Shown: piece after piece, positions 9,785 to 18,970 of the stretch | Numbering within the stretch: the first letter of the stretch is position 1 | Layout: each line of letters starts with the position of its first letter | From: UBA7672 sp040398465 | GTDB lineage: Bacteria; Pseudomonadota; Alphaproteobacteria; Caulobacterales; Hyphomonadaceae | Assembly (NCBI GenBank): GCA_040398465.1 | Contig: JBBAUA010000007.1 | Location: 1 to 64,000, forward strand | Length of the DNA stretch: 64,000 nt | Direction of reading: 5' to 3' | Translations under genes and position numbers: made by a program | Notes under the pieces: model-generated | What the model saw: only the letters and a program-made list of their open reading frames with translations | The model's database searches: none | What the model was told of the DNA's origin: nothing

Positions 9785-10330
9785 CTACTTGTCTTCCTGC
9801 CGGAACTTGTCGTGGCAGCCCTTGCAGGTACCGCCGGTCACCGGGAACTGAGCCTTGAAGGCTGCGGCGTCGGTGACGGCGGCGAGCTTTCCGGACTCTT
9901 CCTGCAGCTTCACGACGGCGGCATCGAACGTCGCGCGGTCCGTCCAGATCTCTGCCTTGGCCTCGGTCTTGATCCCGCTTTCGGGGCCCGTGCCGGCCGG
10001 GAACCAGGTCGCCATCTGATCGGCGTAGCCCTTTATCTTCGTGGCGGCGGCTGTGACTGCCGCGATGTCGGGCGCATCGAGCTTCATGTTGTCCTGCAGG
10101 ACCTTCATGTTCTTGCCGATGTCCTCGTAATTGTCGTGCCGCATTTTCATGAAGGCGGGGATGTCGGCCGGCGCAGCGCCAATCTCAGTTGTTGCGGCGG
10201 GCGTGACTTCCGGCGCCGGGGCGGGTGCTTCTGCGACAGGCGTTGGTTCGGCTGGGGCCGGTTCTCCGCCGCCGCAGGCGGCAAGTCCAAGCGCCAGGAT
10301 GGCGGCAGTCGCAAACAGCTTCATCTTCAT
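9785..10330 (-). CDS. Cytochrome c' family lipoprotein
   Basis: 181-residue periplasmic c-type cytochrome. A signal peptide ends in the lipobox LGLAAC, a Pro/Ala-rich linker follows (about residues 20-50), then a four-helix-type domain with the single haem motif CKGCH at the C-terminus (GGTCKGCHDKFRQEDK). A C-terminal CxxCH is the hallmark of the cytochrome c'/c556 fold. The ATG at 10330 follows GAGGGAC; another ATG two codons later is possible. It is the upstream partner of the cytochrome b561 gene and is divergent from recQ. Confidence 0.9.
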   Translation of the reverse strand: MKMKLFATAAILALGLAACGGGEPAPAEPTPVAEAPAPAPEVTPAATTEIGAAPADIPAFMKMRHDNYEDIGKNMKVLQDNMKLDAPDIAAVTAAATKIKGYADQMATWFPAGTGPESGIKTEAKAEIWTDRATFDAAVVKLQEESGKLAAVTDAAAFKAQFPVTGGTCKGCHDKFRQEDK

Positions 10331-10477
10331 GGCGGGGTCCCTCAGCCAGGTCATTCTGCTCAGGGAACGCTAGTGGGGCGCGACAGGTTGCGTCAACTCA
10401 CAGACAAGACAGGAATTGGGATGATGCAGGAAACCCGAAAGTGCGTATGAGGAGCGCTCACCGACGGATCAGAAATC

Positions 10478-12283
10478 TTGCACCTCACCGCCCGCGACCC
10501 TGAAACAATCCTCGCCGAAGTGTTCGGCCATGCGGTCTTCCGCGGCCAGCAGGGCGATGTGGTGCGTCATGTGACGGATGGCGGCGATGCTGTCGTGCTG
10601 TTTCCGACGGGGGCGGGGAAATCGCTTTGCTATCAGGTGCCCGCGCTGTGCCGGCCGGGGGTGGCGATCATCATCTCACCCCTGATTGCGTTGATGCGCG
10701 ATCAGGTCGAGGCGCTGAAGCAGGCGGGCGTGCCGGCTGCCATGCTCAACTCCTCCCTCAATGCGGACGAGGCGCGCATCGTGCGGGACGATCTGCGGGA
10801 AGATCGGCTGAAGCTGCTCTACGTGGCGCCGGAACGTCTGGTGACGGCGGGCTTCCAGCAGATGCTGCAGGACGCGCATATCAGCCTGTTCGCCATCGAC
10901 GAGGCGCATTGCGTCTCGCAATGGGGCCATGATTTCCGTCCGGAATATCGCGAGCTTTCGGGCATCGCCGCCAACTTTCCAGGCGTTCCGCGCATGGCGC
11001 TCACCGCCACTGCCGATCCGGCAACGCGCGCCGACATCATTGATCGGCTTGGCCTGCAGAATGCGACGGTGTTCGCCTCCAGCTTCGACCGGCCGAACAT
11101 TTCCTACACGATGGTGCAGCGGCAGAAGGGCCGCGAGCAGCTGCTCGATTTTCTGTCCACCCGGCGCGGCGAGAGCGGCATCGTCTACTGTCTGTCGCGC
11201 AAGAAGGTGGAAGAGGCGGCAACGTGGCTGAACGGGCAGGGCGTGCGCGCGCTGCCCTATCATGCGGGCATGGATGCGGGCGCACGGTCGCGCAATCAGG
11301 ACGCGTTCATCAAGGAGGACGGCGTCGTGATGACGGCGACCGTCGCCTTCGGCATGGGCATCGACAAGCCTGACGTGCGCTTCGTCGCGCATCTCGACAT
11401 GCCGGGCTCGATCGAGGCGTACTACCAGGAGACTGGCCGCGCCGGCCGCGATGGCGATCCGGCTGCCGCGTGGATGTGCTATGGGATGAGCGACGTGGTG
11501 CTTCGTCGCCGCATGATCGACGACGGGGCGGCGCCCGAAGAGGTGAAGCGTGTTGAGCGCTCGAAGCTCAATGCGCTTCTCAACATCTGCGAGACGACGA
11601 CGTGCCGGCGGCAGGCGATCCTGTCCTGGTTCGGCGAAGCGCATCCGGGCAATTGCGGAAACTGCGACAACTGCCTGACGCCTGCCGACACGTGGGATGC
11701 AACCGACGCCGTCATCAAGGCGATGTCCGCCATCTACCGTACGGGCGAGCGGTTCGGCATGATGCATGTCGTCGACGTCCTGACGGGCAAGGCGACGGAA
11801 AAGGTCGAGCGTCTCGGCCATGACAAGCTGGCGGTGTTTGGCAAGGGCGCCGATGTCGACGCCAAGACGTGGCAGTCCGTGCTGCGGCAGATCTCGGCGT
11901 CAGGGCTAGTCTTAGTCGGGTCGGAGCATGGCGGTCTCAGTCTCAGCGAGGAGGCGCGGCCGATCCTGCGTGGCGAACAGCGCGTGATGCTGCGCCGGGA
12001 CACTCACAAGCGCGCCGCGCGCCGCGAGCGCAATGCGGCTGCCACCGCGGAGATGGGCGAAGGCGCGACCTCGCTCTTCGAGGGCCTCAGAAAAGCCCGT
12101 GCGGCGATCGCGAAGGAGCAGGGTGTTCCGCCCTATGTCGTCTTTCACGACACCACGCTGCGCGCGATGGCGGAGAAACGGCCTGCAACACCGGAGGCCA
12201 TGGCTGGCGTGCCAGGTGTCGGCAAGGCGAAACTTGATCGTTACGGCAAGCACTTCCTGAAGGTGATCGCGGAGGCCGGATGA
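10478..12283 (+). CDS. recQ: ATP-dependent DNA helicase RecQ
   Basis: 601-residue 3'-5' helicase for recombination and fork repair. It has Walker A GAGKSLCYQVPAL, the DEAHC box, the SFDRPNISY segment and the arginine-finger motif QETGRAGRDG. The RQC zinc cysteines are in CRRQAILSWFG with CGNCDNC, and a C-terminal HRDC domain includes VPGVGKAKLDRYG. The start is a TTG at 10478, because a stop at 10448 closes the frame upstream and the next plausible start would remove the Q-motif region. No LexA box was seen upstream. Confidence 0.96.
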   Translation: MHLTARDPETILAEVFGHAVFRGQQGDVVRHVTDGGDAVVLFPTGAGKSLCYQVPALCRPGVAIIISPLIALMRDQVEALKQAGVPAAMLNSSLNADEARIVRDDLREDRLKLLYVAPERLVTAGFQQMLQDAHISLFAIDEAHCVSQWGHDFRPEYRELSGIAANFPGVPRMALTATADPATRADIIDRLGLQNATVFASSFDRPNISYTMVQRQKGREQLLDFLSTRRGESGIVYCLSRKKVEEAATWLNGQGVRALPYHAGMDAGARSRNQDAFIKEDGVVMTATVAFGMGIDKPDVRFVAHLDMPGSIEAYYQETGRAGRDGDPAAAWMCYGMSDVVLRRRMIDDGAAPEEVKRVERSKLNALLNICETTTCRRQAILSWFGEAHPGNCGNCDNCLTPADTWDATDAVIKAMSAIYRTGERFGMMHVVDVLTGKATEKVERLGHDKLAVFGKGADVDAKTWQSVLRQISASGLVLVGSEHGGLSLSEEARPILRGEQRVMLRRDTHKRAARRERNAAATAEMGEGATSLFEGLRKARAAIAKEQGVPPYVVFHDTTLRAMAEKRPATPEAMAGVPGVGKAKLDRYGKHFLKVIAEAG

Positions 12284-12414
12284 TCTGTCGGACGCGGGAG
12301 GTGAAACACGTTTCGTCCGTCTGCCGATCACAGATGCGATGTCCCTCTTCGCCGCGTGGTTACACGGGATGTTAAGGTGCGCGTTGTCTTTAGTAACCAA
12401 ACAGGTGCGCAATC

Positions 12415-12708
12415 GTGCTTCGGGTCGGTCTTGCGATCATTGGACTTGGCGTCGTTCTCGCCTCTCCCGTTCTCGCGGAGGCGGAGGGCCGCTACGCGCT
12501 GATCGTCGAGCTGCCATGGCAGGATGGTCATGCAGTCGAGATCGGGCGTGGCGCTGGCGGCCTGTTGCTGCAGTCGGGCTGGCACAACGCTGTCTTCTAT
12601 TTTCCTGAAGGCGTCGAACTGCCGGATTGGACGGGCGCAACTGCCACCTTTCCCGTGAGCGGGAACATTGCGGCGTGCAACGGCGCGAACCAGACGGAGT
12701 CGAGATGA
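12415..12708 (+). CDS. Small secreted protein of unknown function
   Basis: 97-residue protein with an N-terminal signal peptide (LAIIGLGVVLASPVLAEA) and a short mature part containing two cysteines at most. Translation starts at GTG 12415. The stop overlaps the start of the following chemoreceptor gene (ATGA), so the two are very likely translated together. I do not recognise the family; a periplasmic accessory to the receptor is possible but unsupported. Confidence 0.6.
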   Translation: MLRVGLAIIGLGVVLASPVLAEAEGRYALIVELPWQDGHAVEIGRGAGGLLLQSGWHNAVFYFPEGVELPDWTGATATFPVSGNIAACNGANQTESR

Positions 12709-14210
12709 CAGCTGTGGAAGACCTGCGCGCGAAAGCCGCCCCAATCATCATCGCGCTGCTTCTCGCCATGTGCGCCGGAGCCGTCATCACGGCGTGGGCG
12801 ATGGACACGAACGCGATGCTCGTCTCGCTGGGCGCGGGCGCGCTCAGCCTGTCTGCCATCCTGTCATGGCGCGCCTCGCCAACGGGCGCCCTCACACGCT
12901 CTCTGGTCACGGTCTGTTCGTGCGCCTCGGTCGGTCTCGTCCTGATCGCGCTCGAAGGCCATGCCTACATCGTCGACGCCCACATGGCGTTCTTCGCTGT
13001 CCTTGCGGTCAGCGTGCTGTGGGCCTGCTGGCGCGCCATATTCTGGGGCGCGGCCACCGTCGCCGTCCATCATCTCGTGTTGAACTTCGGCTGGCCCTCT
13101 CTGGTCTTCCCGGGCGGATCGGATCTCGTACGCGTTGTGCTGCACGCGGTAATTCTCATCGCGGAAGCCGCCGCGCTGGCCTGGCTCGCCGCCAAGGTGG
13201 AGCGACTGCTGAGCGTCGAAGACATGGCGAAATCGGCAGAGGAAATGCGCACGATGGCCGAGAACGCCGCCAAGCAGGCCGAGACCGCACGCCAGCTGAC
13301 CGAACAGAAGCTTGCCGCAAGCGAGAACGAGCGGGTCCGGCAGGAGCAGTTCGCCCGCGCGGTCGAGCAGTTCCGCGGTGAGATCACGCGACTGACCGAA
13401 GCTTCCGCGCGCGATGTCGGCGCCAACCGCCGCACGGCCGAGGCGCTGACCGAATCTGCCAGCCAGGCGGCAGAGCGCGCCGCATCCGCCGCGCGCACGT
13501 CCGCCCAGGCCTCGAGCGAGACGCAAAGCGTCGCCGCGGCTGCCGAGGAGCTGACCGCCTCTATCCAGGAACTGTCCAACCAGGCTTCGCGCGCACTGAA
13601 CCAGGCGCGTCACTCACGCGACCTGACGCGCAAGGGCGAGGTCGAGGTAGACGCGCTCGGCCGCCAGGGCGCAAAGATTGCCGAAGTCGTCGAGATGATC
13701 CGCTCAATCGCGCAGCAGACCAATCTACTTGCCCTCAACGCCACGATCGAAGCCGCGCGTGCGGGCGAGGCGGGCAGGGGGTTCGCCGTCGTCGCCTCCG
13801 AGGTGAAGCAACTCGCCGGCCAGACAGCGACCTCTACGGTCGAGATCGAGGCTATCATCTCGGCGATGCAGTCGTCGGTCGGCGGGGTCGCAGCGGCTTT
13901 CAGCGAAGTGCTGAAGACGCTGTCCGAAGTGGAAGGCATTGTGGGCCAGATGGCCGCGTCGGTGAGCGACCAGAATGCTGCGACGGGCGAGATCGCCAGC
14001 GCTATCAGCAGCTCCTCGCGCAATGCCGACCAGACGGCTCAGGACATCGGCACGCTGGCCGAGAACGCCACGCGCACGTCCGGCGCCATGGGCGACATGC
14101 GCGCAGTCTCGGACCGGCTGGCGACCACCACGTCTGCGATGAATGATGCGATCGATAAATTCCTGCGTGTCGTTTCCGGCGATGTCCAGGAGATGCGCCG
14201 GGCGGCCTAG
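12705..14210 (+). CDS. Methyl-accepting chemotaxis protein
   Basis: 501-residue chemoreceptor. The first about 170 residues contain several hydrophobic helices (IIIALLLAMCAGAVITAWAM onward) with no large periplasmic loop, so it probably senses within the membrane. A coiled coil rich in Ala, Glu and Gln follows, then the highly conserved signalling hairpin ending NLLALNATIEAARAGEAGRG, which contacts CheA and CheW. The ATG at 12705 overlaps the upstream small gene's stop. Its own stop shares the tetranucleotide CTAG with the convergent CoA-transferase gene. Confidence 0.93.
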   Translation: MTAVEDLRAKAAPIIIALLLAMCAGAVITAWAMDTNAMLVSLGAGALSLSAILSWRASPTGALTRSLVTVCSCASVGLVLIALEGHAYIVDAHMAFFAVLAVSVLWACWRAIFWGAATVAVHHLVLNFGWPSLVFPGGSDLVRVVLHAVILIAEAAALAWLAAKVERLLSVEDMAKSAEEMRTMAENAAKQAETARQLTEQKLAASENERVRQEQFARAVEQFRGEITRLTEASARDVGANRRTAEALTESASQAAERAASAARTSAQASSETQSVAAAAEELTASIQELSNQASRALNQARHSRDLTRKGEVEVDALGRQGAKIAEVVEMIRSIAQQTNLLALNATIEAARAGEAGRGFAVVASEVKQLAGQTATSTVEIEAIISAMQSSVGGVAAAFSEVLKTLSEVEGIVGQMAASVSDQNAATGEIASAISSSSRNADQTAQDIGTLAENATRTSGAMGDMRAVSDRLATTTSAMNDAIDKFLRVVSGDVQEMRRAA

Positions 14211-15391
14211 TCCGCGCCTGTCGTATCGCGCGTGAGAATGCCCTGCGCCGCGAGTTGGTCGATCTCCTTGTCCGACAGCCCAAGCCACCCGCGCAGGATT
14301 TCGTCCGTATGCTCGCCCTTGTGCGGCGCGCCGCCGCGCACGCCGCTGACGGCCTGCGAGAAGCGATAGGGCGACTGCACGATCGGACGCGTGCCGCCGG
14401 CGCGATCATCGACGTCGACGATTGATTGGCGGTGGGCAATCGTCGGCTGGTCGCGCAGCGCCTTGCCCGTACGGATACGGCCCCAGGCAAGGTTCATCTT
14501 CGCCATCGCCGCCTCGACCTCGTCCCAGCTCGCAAGCCCGCCCATGAAGTTGGCGACGGCTGCGCGCCGCGCTGCAATCTTTGTCTCGATCTCCATCTCC
14601 GGCGTTGACGGGTCGACCACGCCAAACCCGGACGTCAGAAGTTTCCACAGCCAGCGGAAATCCACCGAGACCAGGATCGGCCCCGCGCCCGTCTCCCACA
14701 GGTCGGGCGGCAGGTTGCGTGTGGCCTCTGCATCCTCGATCTCGAAATGCAGCTGGTCGTCGCACATCAGCGTCGCGTCCATCATCGCCATGTCGATGTG
14801 TTGGCCGAGGCCTGTGCGCGCGCGCATGATCACGGCCGAGAGCAGCGCGACCAGCCCGTGCAGCCCCGCATTCGTATCCGCGACTGAAAGAGGCAGATCG
14901 AGCTGCACGCCCTTCTGGCGGCCTACGCGATCAATCAGGCCAAGCTCGGCATGCACGATGGGCGCATAGGCCGGGCGCTGCGATTCCGGACCGTCGCGGC
15001 CGAAGCCGGAGATCGACAGCATGATCAGTTCGGGGTTGGCCGCCGCCAGCGTTTCATAGCCGATACCGAGGCGCGCCATCACGTCGGGCCGAAAGTTCTC
15101 GACCAGCACATCCGACTGTTTCACCAGCGCGAGCACCAGCTCCTGCGCGCCCGGCGCGCGCAGGTCGATCGCGATGCTGCGCTTGCCGGCGTTGACCATG
15201 TTGAAATAGCCGGAGATCCCCGCCGTCATCCGGCCCCACAGCCGGCTCGAATCGCCCTCGGGTGGCTCGACCTTCACCACCTCGGCGCCGAGATCGCTCA
15301 GCATGCGCCCCGCGAACGGCCCTGCCAGCACGCGCGAGAAGTCGAGGACTTTCAGCCCCTCAAGCGGATAGCCGGCGCCTGCAACTGCCAT
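14207..15391 (-). CDS. CoA-transferase, CaiB/BaiF family (type III)
   Basis: 394-residue type III acyl-CoA:carboxylate CoA-transferase. It has the N-terminal signature LEGLKVLDFSRVLAGPFAGR, LGAEVVKVEPPEGDSSR, the SDVLVENFRPDVMARLGIGY segment and a probable nucleophilic aspartate in SVADTNAGLHG. The ATG at 15391 follows GGGAG. It likely activates an organic acid as its CoA thioester using a donor CoA ester; the substrate is unknown. The final codons overlap the convergent chemoreceptor gene. Confidence 0.92.
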   Translation of the reverse strand: MAVAGAGYPLEGLKVLDFSRVLAGPFAGRMLSDLGAEVVKVEPPEGDSSRLWGRMTAGISGYFNMVNAGKRSIAIDLRAPGAQELVLALVKQSDVLVENFRPDVMARLGIGYETLAAANPELIMLSISGFGRDGPESQRPAYAPIVHAELGLIDRVGRQKGVQLDLPLSVADTNAGLHGLVALLSAVIMRARTGLGQHIDMAMMDATLMCDDQLHFEIEDAEATRNLPPDLWETGAGPILVSVDFRWLWKLLTSGFGVVDPSTPEMEIETKIAARRAAVANFMGGLASWDEVEAAMAKMNLAWGRIRTGKALRDQPTIAHRQSIVDVDDRAGGTRPIVQSPYRFSQAVSGVRGGAPHKGEHTDEILRGWLGLSDKEIDQLAAQGILTRDTTGAD

Positions 15392-15513
15392 CCTGCAACT
15401 CCCTGCGACCCCTGCCGCGCGCGACACTAGGGTGTGATGCGCCTTGCGGGAAGCGCCACGACAGGCTGGCAAGCGGCCCGTCCATGCGCCATGCTGGGGG
15501 CGAGGAAACGATC

Positions 15514-15678
15514 ATGGCCAACCGCAAGGACAGACGCCGCGCCGCCGCCGTGCGCAAGCACGCTGGCCCCCTGACGCGCACCGACCGCCGCCAGCTCTGG
15601 GCGCGCATCGCAGTCGTGGTCGGCGCGGCCATAGCCGCGGTCGTGCTGCTGATGCTGACGATGCCGCGCAGCTTGTAG
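15514..15678 (+). CDS. 54-residue single-pass membrane protein, unknown
   Basis: Short open frame with clear protein logic. A strongly basic N-terminus (MANRKDRRRAAAVRKHAG, then RTDRRQLWAR) is followed by one hydrophobic helix, IAVVVGAAIAAVVLLMLTM, and three final residues. This suggests an inner-membrane protein with its basic tail in the cytoplasm. GAGG lies about 10 bases before the ATG. It is flanked by the CoA-transferase (divergent) and a lipoprotein gene. No family recognised. Confidence 0.5.
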   Translation: MANRKDRRRAAAVRKHAGPLTRTDRRQLWARIAVVVGAAIAAVVLLMLTMPRSL

Positions 15679-15893
15679 GTCGCTTGCGCGTCCGTCCCGT
15701 GCTGACAATGCCGCAGGCGTCTGGTGTGCATGCGGTCGGGGCCCGGCTTCTCGCGGCCGCCGGCGCACGCTAACAGTCGCGCGGGGAGGCGGTCAGCATG
15801 CATCAGGACGTCATCCCCGTGCGACGGATTGGGGGGCGCGTGTCGCCCGTTGCGCAGCGACAGGTGCAATCACGCCCTAACAGGATCACATCC

Positions 15894-16334
15894 ATGAAAC
15901 GCCTTCTCCTTGCCCTGCCGCTGATGATCGCCGCGTGCGCCCCCGCGCCGGCGCCAACGCCTGAACCTGCGCCGGCCGCCGTCGAGGCGCCAGCGCCCGC
16001 CCCGGTCGCCGCGCGCAAGCCGGTCAACCTCATCATCATGTACAACCTCAAGGCCGGCGTGACGCCCGCCGATTTCGAGACCTGGGTGAAGACGTCCGAC
16101 CAGCCAGCCATGCGCGGCCTCGCGCGCGTCGCCGACTTCCAGACGCTGCGCGCCGAGAAGCTGCTGATGGGCGATGGCAAGCCGTCGGTGCAATACATCG
16201 AGACCTTCTCGATCCCCGACCTCGACGGCTTCGTGGCCGAAGACATGCCAGGCGCCACCGTACAAGGGGTCATGGGCCAGTTCATGGGCTTCGCTGACGC
16301 GCCGCAGTTCATCGTGGTGTCGGAGGTTCAGTAA
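15894..16334 (+). CDS. Lipoprotein with a RedY/HapK-like domain
   Basis: 146-residue protein. The signal peptide ends at the lipobox LMIAAC, followed by about 30 residues of Ala/Pro linker, then a compact alpha/beta domain (VNLIIMYNLKAGVTPADFET to the end). The domain resembles the REDY-like HapK family of dimeric alpha-beta barrel proteins; this assignment is from memory and moderate. Anchored in the envelope by the lipid. The ATG at 15894 gives a good signal peptide; the upstream 32 codons do not. Confidence 0.65.
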   Translation: MKRLLLALPLMIAACAPAPAPTPEPAPAAVEAPAPAPVAARKPVNLIIMYNLKAGVTPADFETWVKTSDQPAMRGLARVADFQTLRAEKLLMGDGKPSVQYIETFSIPDLDGFVAEDMPGATVQGVMGQFMGFADAPQFIVVSEVQ

Positions 16335-16494
16335 AGGGCTTCGGGGCAGGGGCGGGCGAGAGCCTGCCGCCCGCCAACGGCGCCAGCTGGACTCATGCGT
16401 AAATTTTCGAGGCCCTGGCGTTAATACTTTACTTACCCGGTGCGGGTTAAGCACGAAGGCGATCGGCTCGTCCCCCAACCCAAGCCGGTCGTTT

Positions 16495-16525
16495 AGAGGG
16501 CGCTGGGAAACCTGCGCCCTCTTTC
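16495..16525 (+). terminator. Probable intrinsic terminator
   Basis: AGAGGGCGC and GCGCCCTCT form a 9-bp perfect stem around a 10-base loop, followed by TTTCC. It lies about 160 bp after the HapK-like lipoprotein gene and before the SOS cassette, so it could insulate the cassette from upstream transcription. Confidence 0.5.
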
Positions 16526-16651
16526 CGTTTGGCGAAAAATCTTCAGCCCGGATCCGCCTGACTCTTCCGGGTTTTCTGGGGGCGAATTCAAACTGAGGCG
16601 CTACCCCATCGGGATTCAGTTTGACTCTTTTCCGGGTCTGAGTCGTTTATA

Positions 16652-16666
16652 GAACAAAACAGGAAC
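16652..16666. promoter_or_regulatory. LexA (SOS) box upstream of imuA
   Basis: GAAC-AAAACAG-GAAC matches exactly the alphaproteobacterial LexA operator, a GTTC-N7-GTTC direct repeat read on the other strand. It ends 17 bp before the imuA start, a position that would block transcription initiation. imuA-imuB-dnaE2 cassettes are known LexA targets. Confidence 0.85.
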
Positions 16667-16683
16667 TATTTGGACAGGCCGTC

Positions 16684-17520
16684 GTGAAAGCCGAGCTGGA
16701 AGCATTGCGGGAGAGGGTGTTGCGGCTGGAGCGGGGCTCCTCGCCCGTGGCGGATGTGCGCTTTTCGATCGGGTCGCCGGCGATCGATGCGGCGCTGGGC
16801 GGCGGGCTTGTGCGCGGTGCGCTGCATGAGGTGTTTGCCGAGGGCATGGCGCATGAGCCTGCGGCGGCCGCCTTCGCTATCCTGCTCGCCCTGCGCGCTT
16901 CGGGGGGCAAGCCAATCGTCTGGGTACGGCAGGATTTCGTCGGGCTCGAAATGGGCGAGATCCATGCGCCCGGCCTTGCCGAGCTTGGCCTGTCGCCGGA
17001 TCGCCTGATCATGGTGCGCGCGCGCGACGGGCCATCCGTGCTGCGCGCGGGCGAGGAGGCCGCGCGATGTCCGCCGCTCGGCGCCGTGCTGATCGAGCCT
17101 TGGGGCAATCCGAAGACGCTGGACCTTGTCGCCACGCGCAGGCTGGCGCTCGCGGCGGCGCGCTCGAACCTGCCTGTGCTGATGGTGCGCGCCGGGGGCA
17201 CGCCGACGCCCAGCGCCGCCGCCTCGCGATGGAGCGTCCGGTCCGCGCCTTCTTGTCAGCTTTCCGGCCGCCAGATGGAGGCGGATGCGCCCGGACATCC
17301 CTGCTTCATCGCCGACCTGTTGAGAGACCGCGCCGGCGCCGCCGGCCGTGGCTGGACCGTGGAATGGAACCGTGACCGCCTTGCCTTCACCGATATCCAC
17401 TCAGCAGGCGTCTACGGAAACAGCGCGGCGTTTCCTGGCGATCTGGTTCCCGCTGCTGCCGGCGGACAGGATCATCCGGCAGATGCCCATCGATCTGGAA
17501 AGAGCCGGCGCGCGGGATAG
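16684..17520 (+). CDS. imuA: ImuA, RecA-like accessory protein of the SOS mutasome
   Basis: 278-residue ImuA, the RecA/SulA-fold protein that works with ImuB and DnaE2 in damage-induced mutagenesis. FSIGSPAIDAALGGGLVRGALHEVFAEG is the typical N-terminal segment; IVWVRQDF and the VLIEPWG region follow. Start GTG at 16684, just after the LexA box. About the last 50 residues, after the point where imuB begins, are translated from the imuB start region in another frame and look less protein-like. The real conserved domain probably ends near residue 235. Confidence 0.92.
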   Translation: MKAELEALRERVLRLERGSSPVADVRFSIGSPAIDAALGGGLVRGALHEVFAEGMAHEPAAAAFAILLALRASGGKPIVWVRQDFVGLEMGEIHAPGLAELGLSPDRLIMVRARDGPSVLRAGEEAARCPPLGAVLIEPWGNPKTLDLVATRRLALAAARSNLPVLMVRAGGTPTPSAAASRWSVRSAPSCQLSGRQMEADAPGHPCFIADLLRDRAGAAGRGWTVEWNRDRLAFTDIHSAGVYGNSAAFPGDLVPAAAGGQDHPADAHRSGKSRRAG

Positions 17521-18970
17521 GCCACCGCTCGTCGTCGTCGAAAAACAGAAGGGCGCCATGCGTCTCGTCGCGCTCAGCCGGCAGGCAAAGCGTGTCGGTC
17601 TCGCGACGGGCATCTCGCTCGCTGACGCCCGCGCCCGCATTCCGGACCTCTGGGTCGAGGAGATTGACCACATCGCTGACGCCGCGCTGCTTGATGCCGT
17701 AGCCGACGATTGCGATCGCGTGACGCCCATCGTGATGGCGGATGCGCCCGATGGCCTCACGCTCGACATCACCGGCTGCGATCACCTTTTCGGCGGCGAG
17801 GCGGCGTTGCGGCTCGGCCTGTCGCGCCGCCTGCGCCGGGCAGGGCTGCACACGCGCACGGTGATCGCAGGCGCGCCGGATACGGCTCGTGCGCTCGCCC
17901 GCTTCGGCCATGTCGCGATCGTGCCGCCGGGCGGAGAGGCGGCCGTCGTCCGAACCCTGCCCATCGCCGCGCTTGGGCTCGCCGAGAAGGACCGCGTCGC
18001 CATCTCGCGCGCCGGCCTCAAGACGATCGGCGCCCTGGCCGATCGTCCTGGCCAGCTGTTCTCATCGCGCTTCGGCGAGGAGATGACGCATCGCCTGCGC
18101 CGCCTGCAGGGGCTCGCGCCAGCGCCTTTGACGCCGCGCCGCTCCATTCCAATGCTGTGGCTCGAGCGCCGCTTCGCCGAACCCATCGGCCGCTCCGAAC
18201 ATGTCGAAGCCGCGCTGTCGGAACTGGCGCACGAGGCCTGTGTACGCCTCGGCGAACGCCGCGAGGGCGGGCGCGTCTTCGAGGCCTGCTTCTTTCGCAC
18301 CGATGGGGCTGTGCGCCGCATCCTGGTCGAGACCGGCCGCCCGATGCGTGATCACGCCATCGTGCTGCGCCTGTTCCGCGAACGTCTCGACAGTCTTGCC
18401 GACCCCATCGACCCCGGCTTCGGCTTCGATCTCATACGCCTGTCGCTGCTCGCCACCGAAGCACTCGCCTCGCTCCAGTCCAGCCTCGATGGCCGCGCCG
18501 CCGAGGAGGATCAGGTGGCCGATCTCGCCGACCGTCTCTCCACGCGCTTTGGGGCAGAGCGCGTCCTTCGCTTTGCGCCGGAGAACACGCACGATCCCGC
18601 ACGCGCCGCCCGCGCCGTGCCGGCCAGCTTGAACCCGATGACCTCCGCCGTCTGGCCTGTGCCAGGGTCTGGCGAGCCGCCGCTGCGCCCGACGCAGATC
18701 TTTGATCCGCCACAGCCGATCCAGATCCGCCTCGTCGAAGTGCCCGATGGCCCGCCGCGACGGTTCTCATGGCGCAGGAAAGAGTTCGACGTGCGCCGCG
18801 CCGAAGGTCCCGAGCGCATCGCGCCGGAGTGGTGGCGCGCGCCAGACGCCGTGACCCGCGACTACTACCGCATCGAGGATGTCGAAGGCCGCCGCTTCTG
18901 GCTCTTTCGCGCTGGCGACTACGCGGCGGAGGCAAACCCCGCCTGGTACATTCACGGCGTCTTCGCATGA
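17372..18970 (+). CDS. imuB: ImuB, Y-family polymerase-like clamp-binding protein
   Basis: 532-residue Y-family polymerase homologue that is normally catalytically inactive and bridges ImuA, DnaE2 and the beta clamp. The palm begins RRFLAIWFPLLPADRI, where the first catalytic acid of true polymerases is absent. DGLTLDITGCDHLFGG is the later palm motif, and thumb and little-finger regions follow (ALGLAEKDRVAISRAGLKTIGAL). GTG 17372 is chosen because GGAATGGAA precedes it; GTG 17348 is an alternative. Either start lies inside imuA in another frame. The stop overlaps the dnaE2 start (ATGA). Confidence 0.93.
   Translation: MTALPSPISTQQASTETARRFLAIWFPLLPADRIIRQMPIDLERAGARDRPPLVVVEKQKGAMRLVALSRQAKRVGLATGISLADARARIPDLWVEEIDHIADAALLDAVADDCDRVTPIVMADAPDGLTLDITGCDHLFGGEAALRLGLSRRLRRAGLHTRTVIAGAPDTARALARFGHVAIVPPGGEAAVVRTLPIAALGLAEKDRVAISRAGLKTIGALADRPGQLFSSRFGEEMTHRLRRLQGLAPAPLTPRRSIPMLWLERRFAEPIGRSEHVEAALSELAHEACVRLGERREGGRVFEACFFRTDGAVRRILVETGRPMRDHAIVLRLFRERLDSLADPIDPGFGFDLIRLSLLATEALASLQSSLDGRAAEEDQVADLADRLSTRFGAERVLRFAPENTHDPARAARAVPASLNPMTSAVWPVPGSGEPPLRPTQIFDPPQPIQIRLVEVPDGPPRRFSWRRKEFDVRRAEGPERIAPEWWRAPDAVTRDYYRIEDVEGRRFWLFRAGDYAAEANPAWYIHGVFA

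Larger units (their letters stand above)
16335..16683. other. Gene-free 349-bp stretch before the imuA-imuB-dnaE2 cassette
   Basis: No convincing gene. It holds a GC-rich hairpin followed by T residues (16495-16525), an inverted repeat AAACTGA/TCAGTTT (16590-16596 with 16616-16622), and a LexA box at 16652-16666. A stretch near 16395-16450 is AT-richer than its surroundings and could carry a promoter. Confidence 0.7.
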
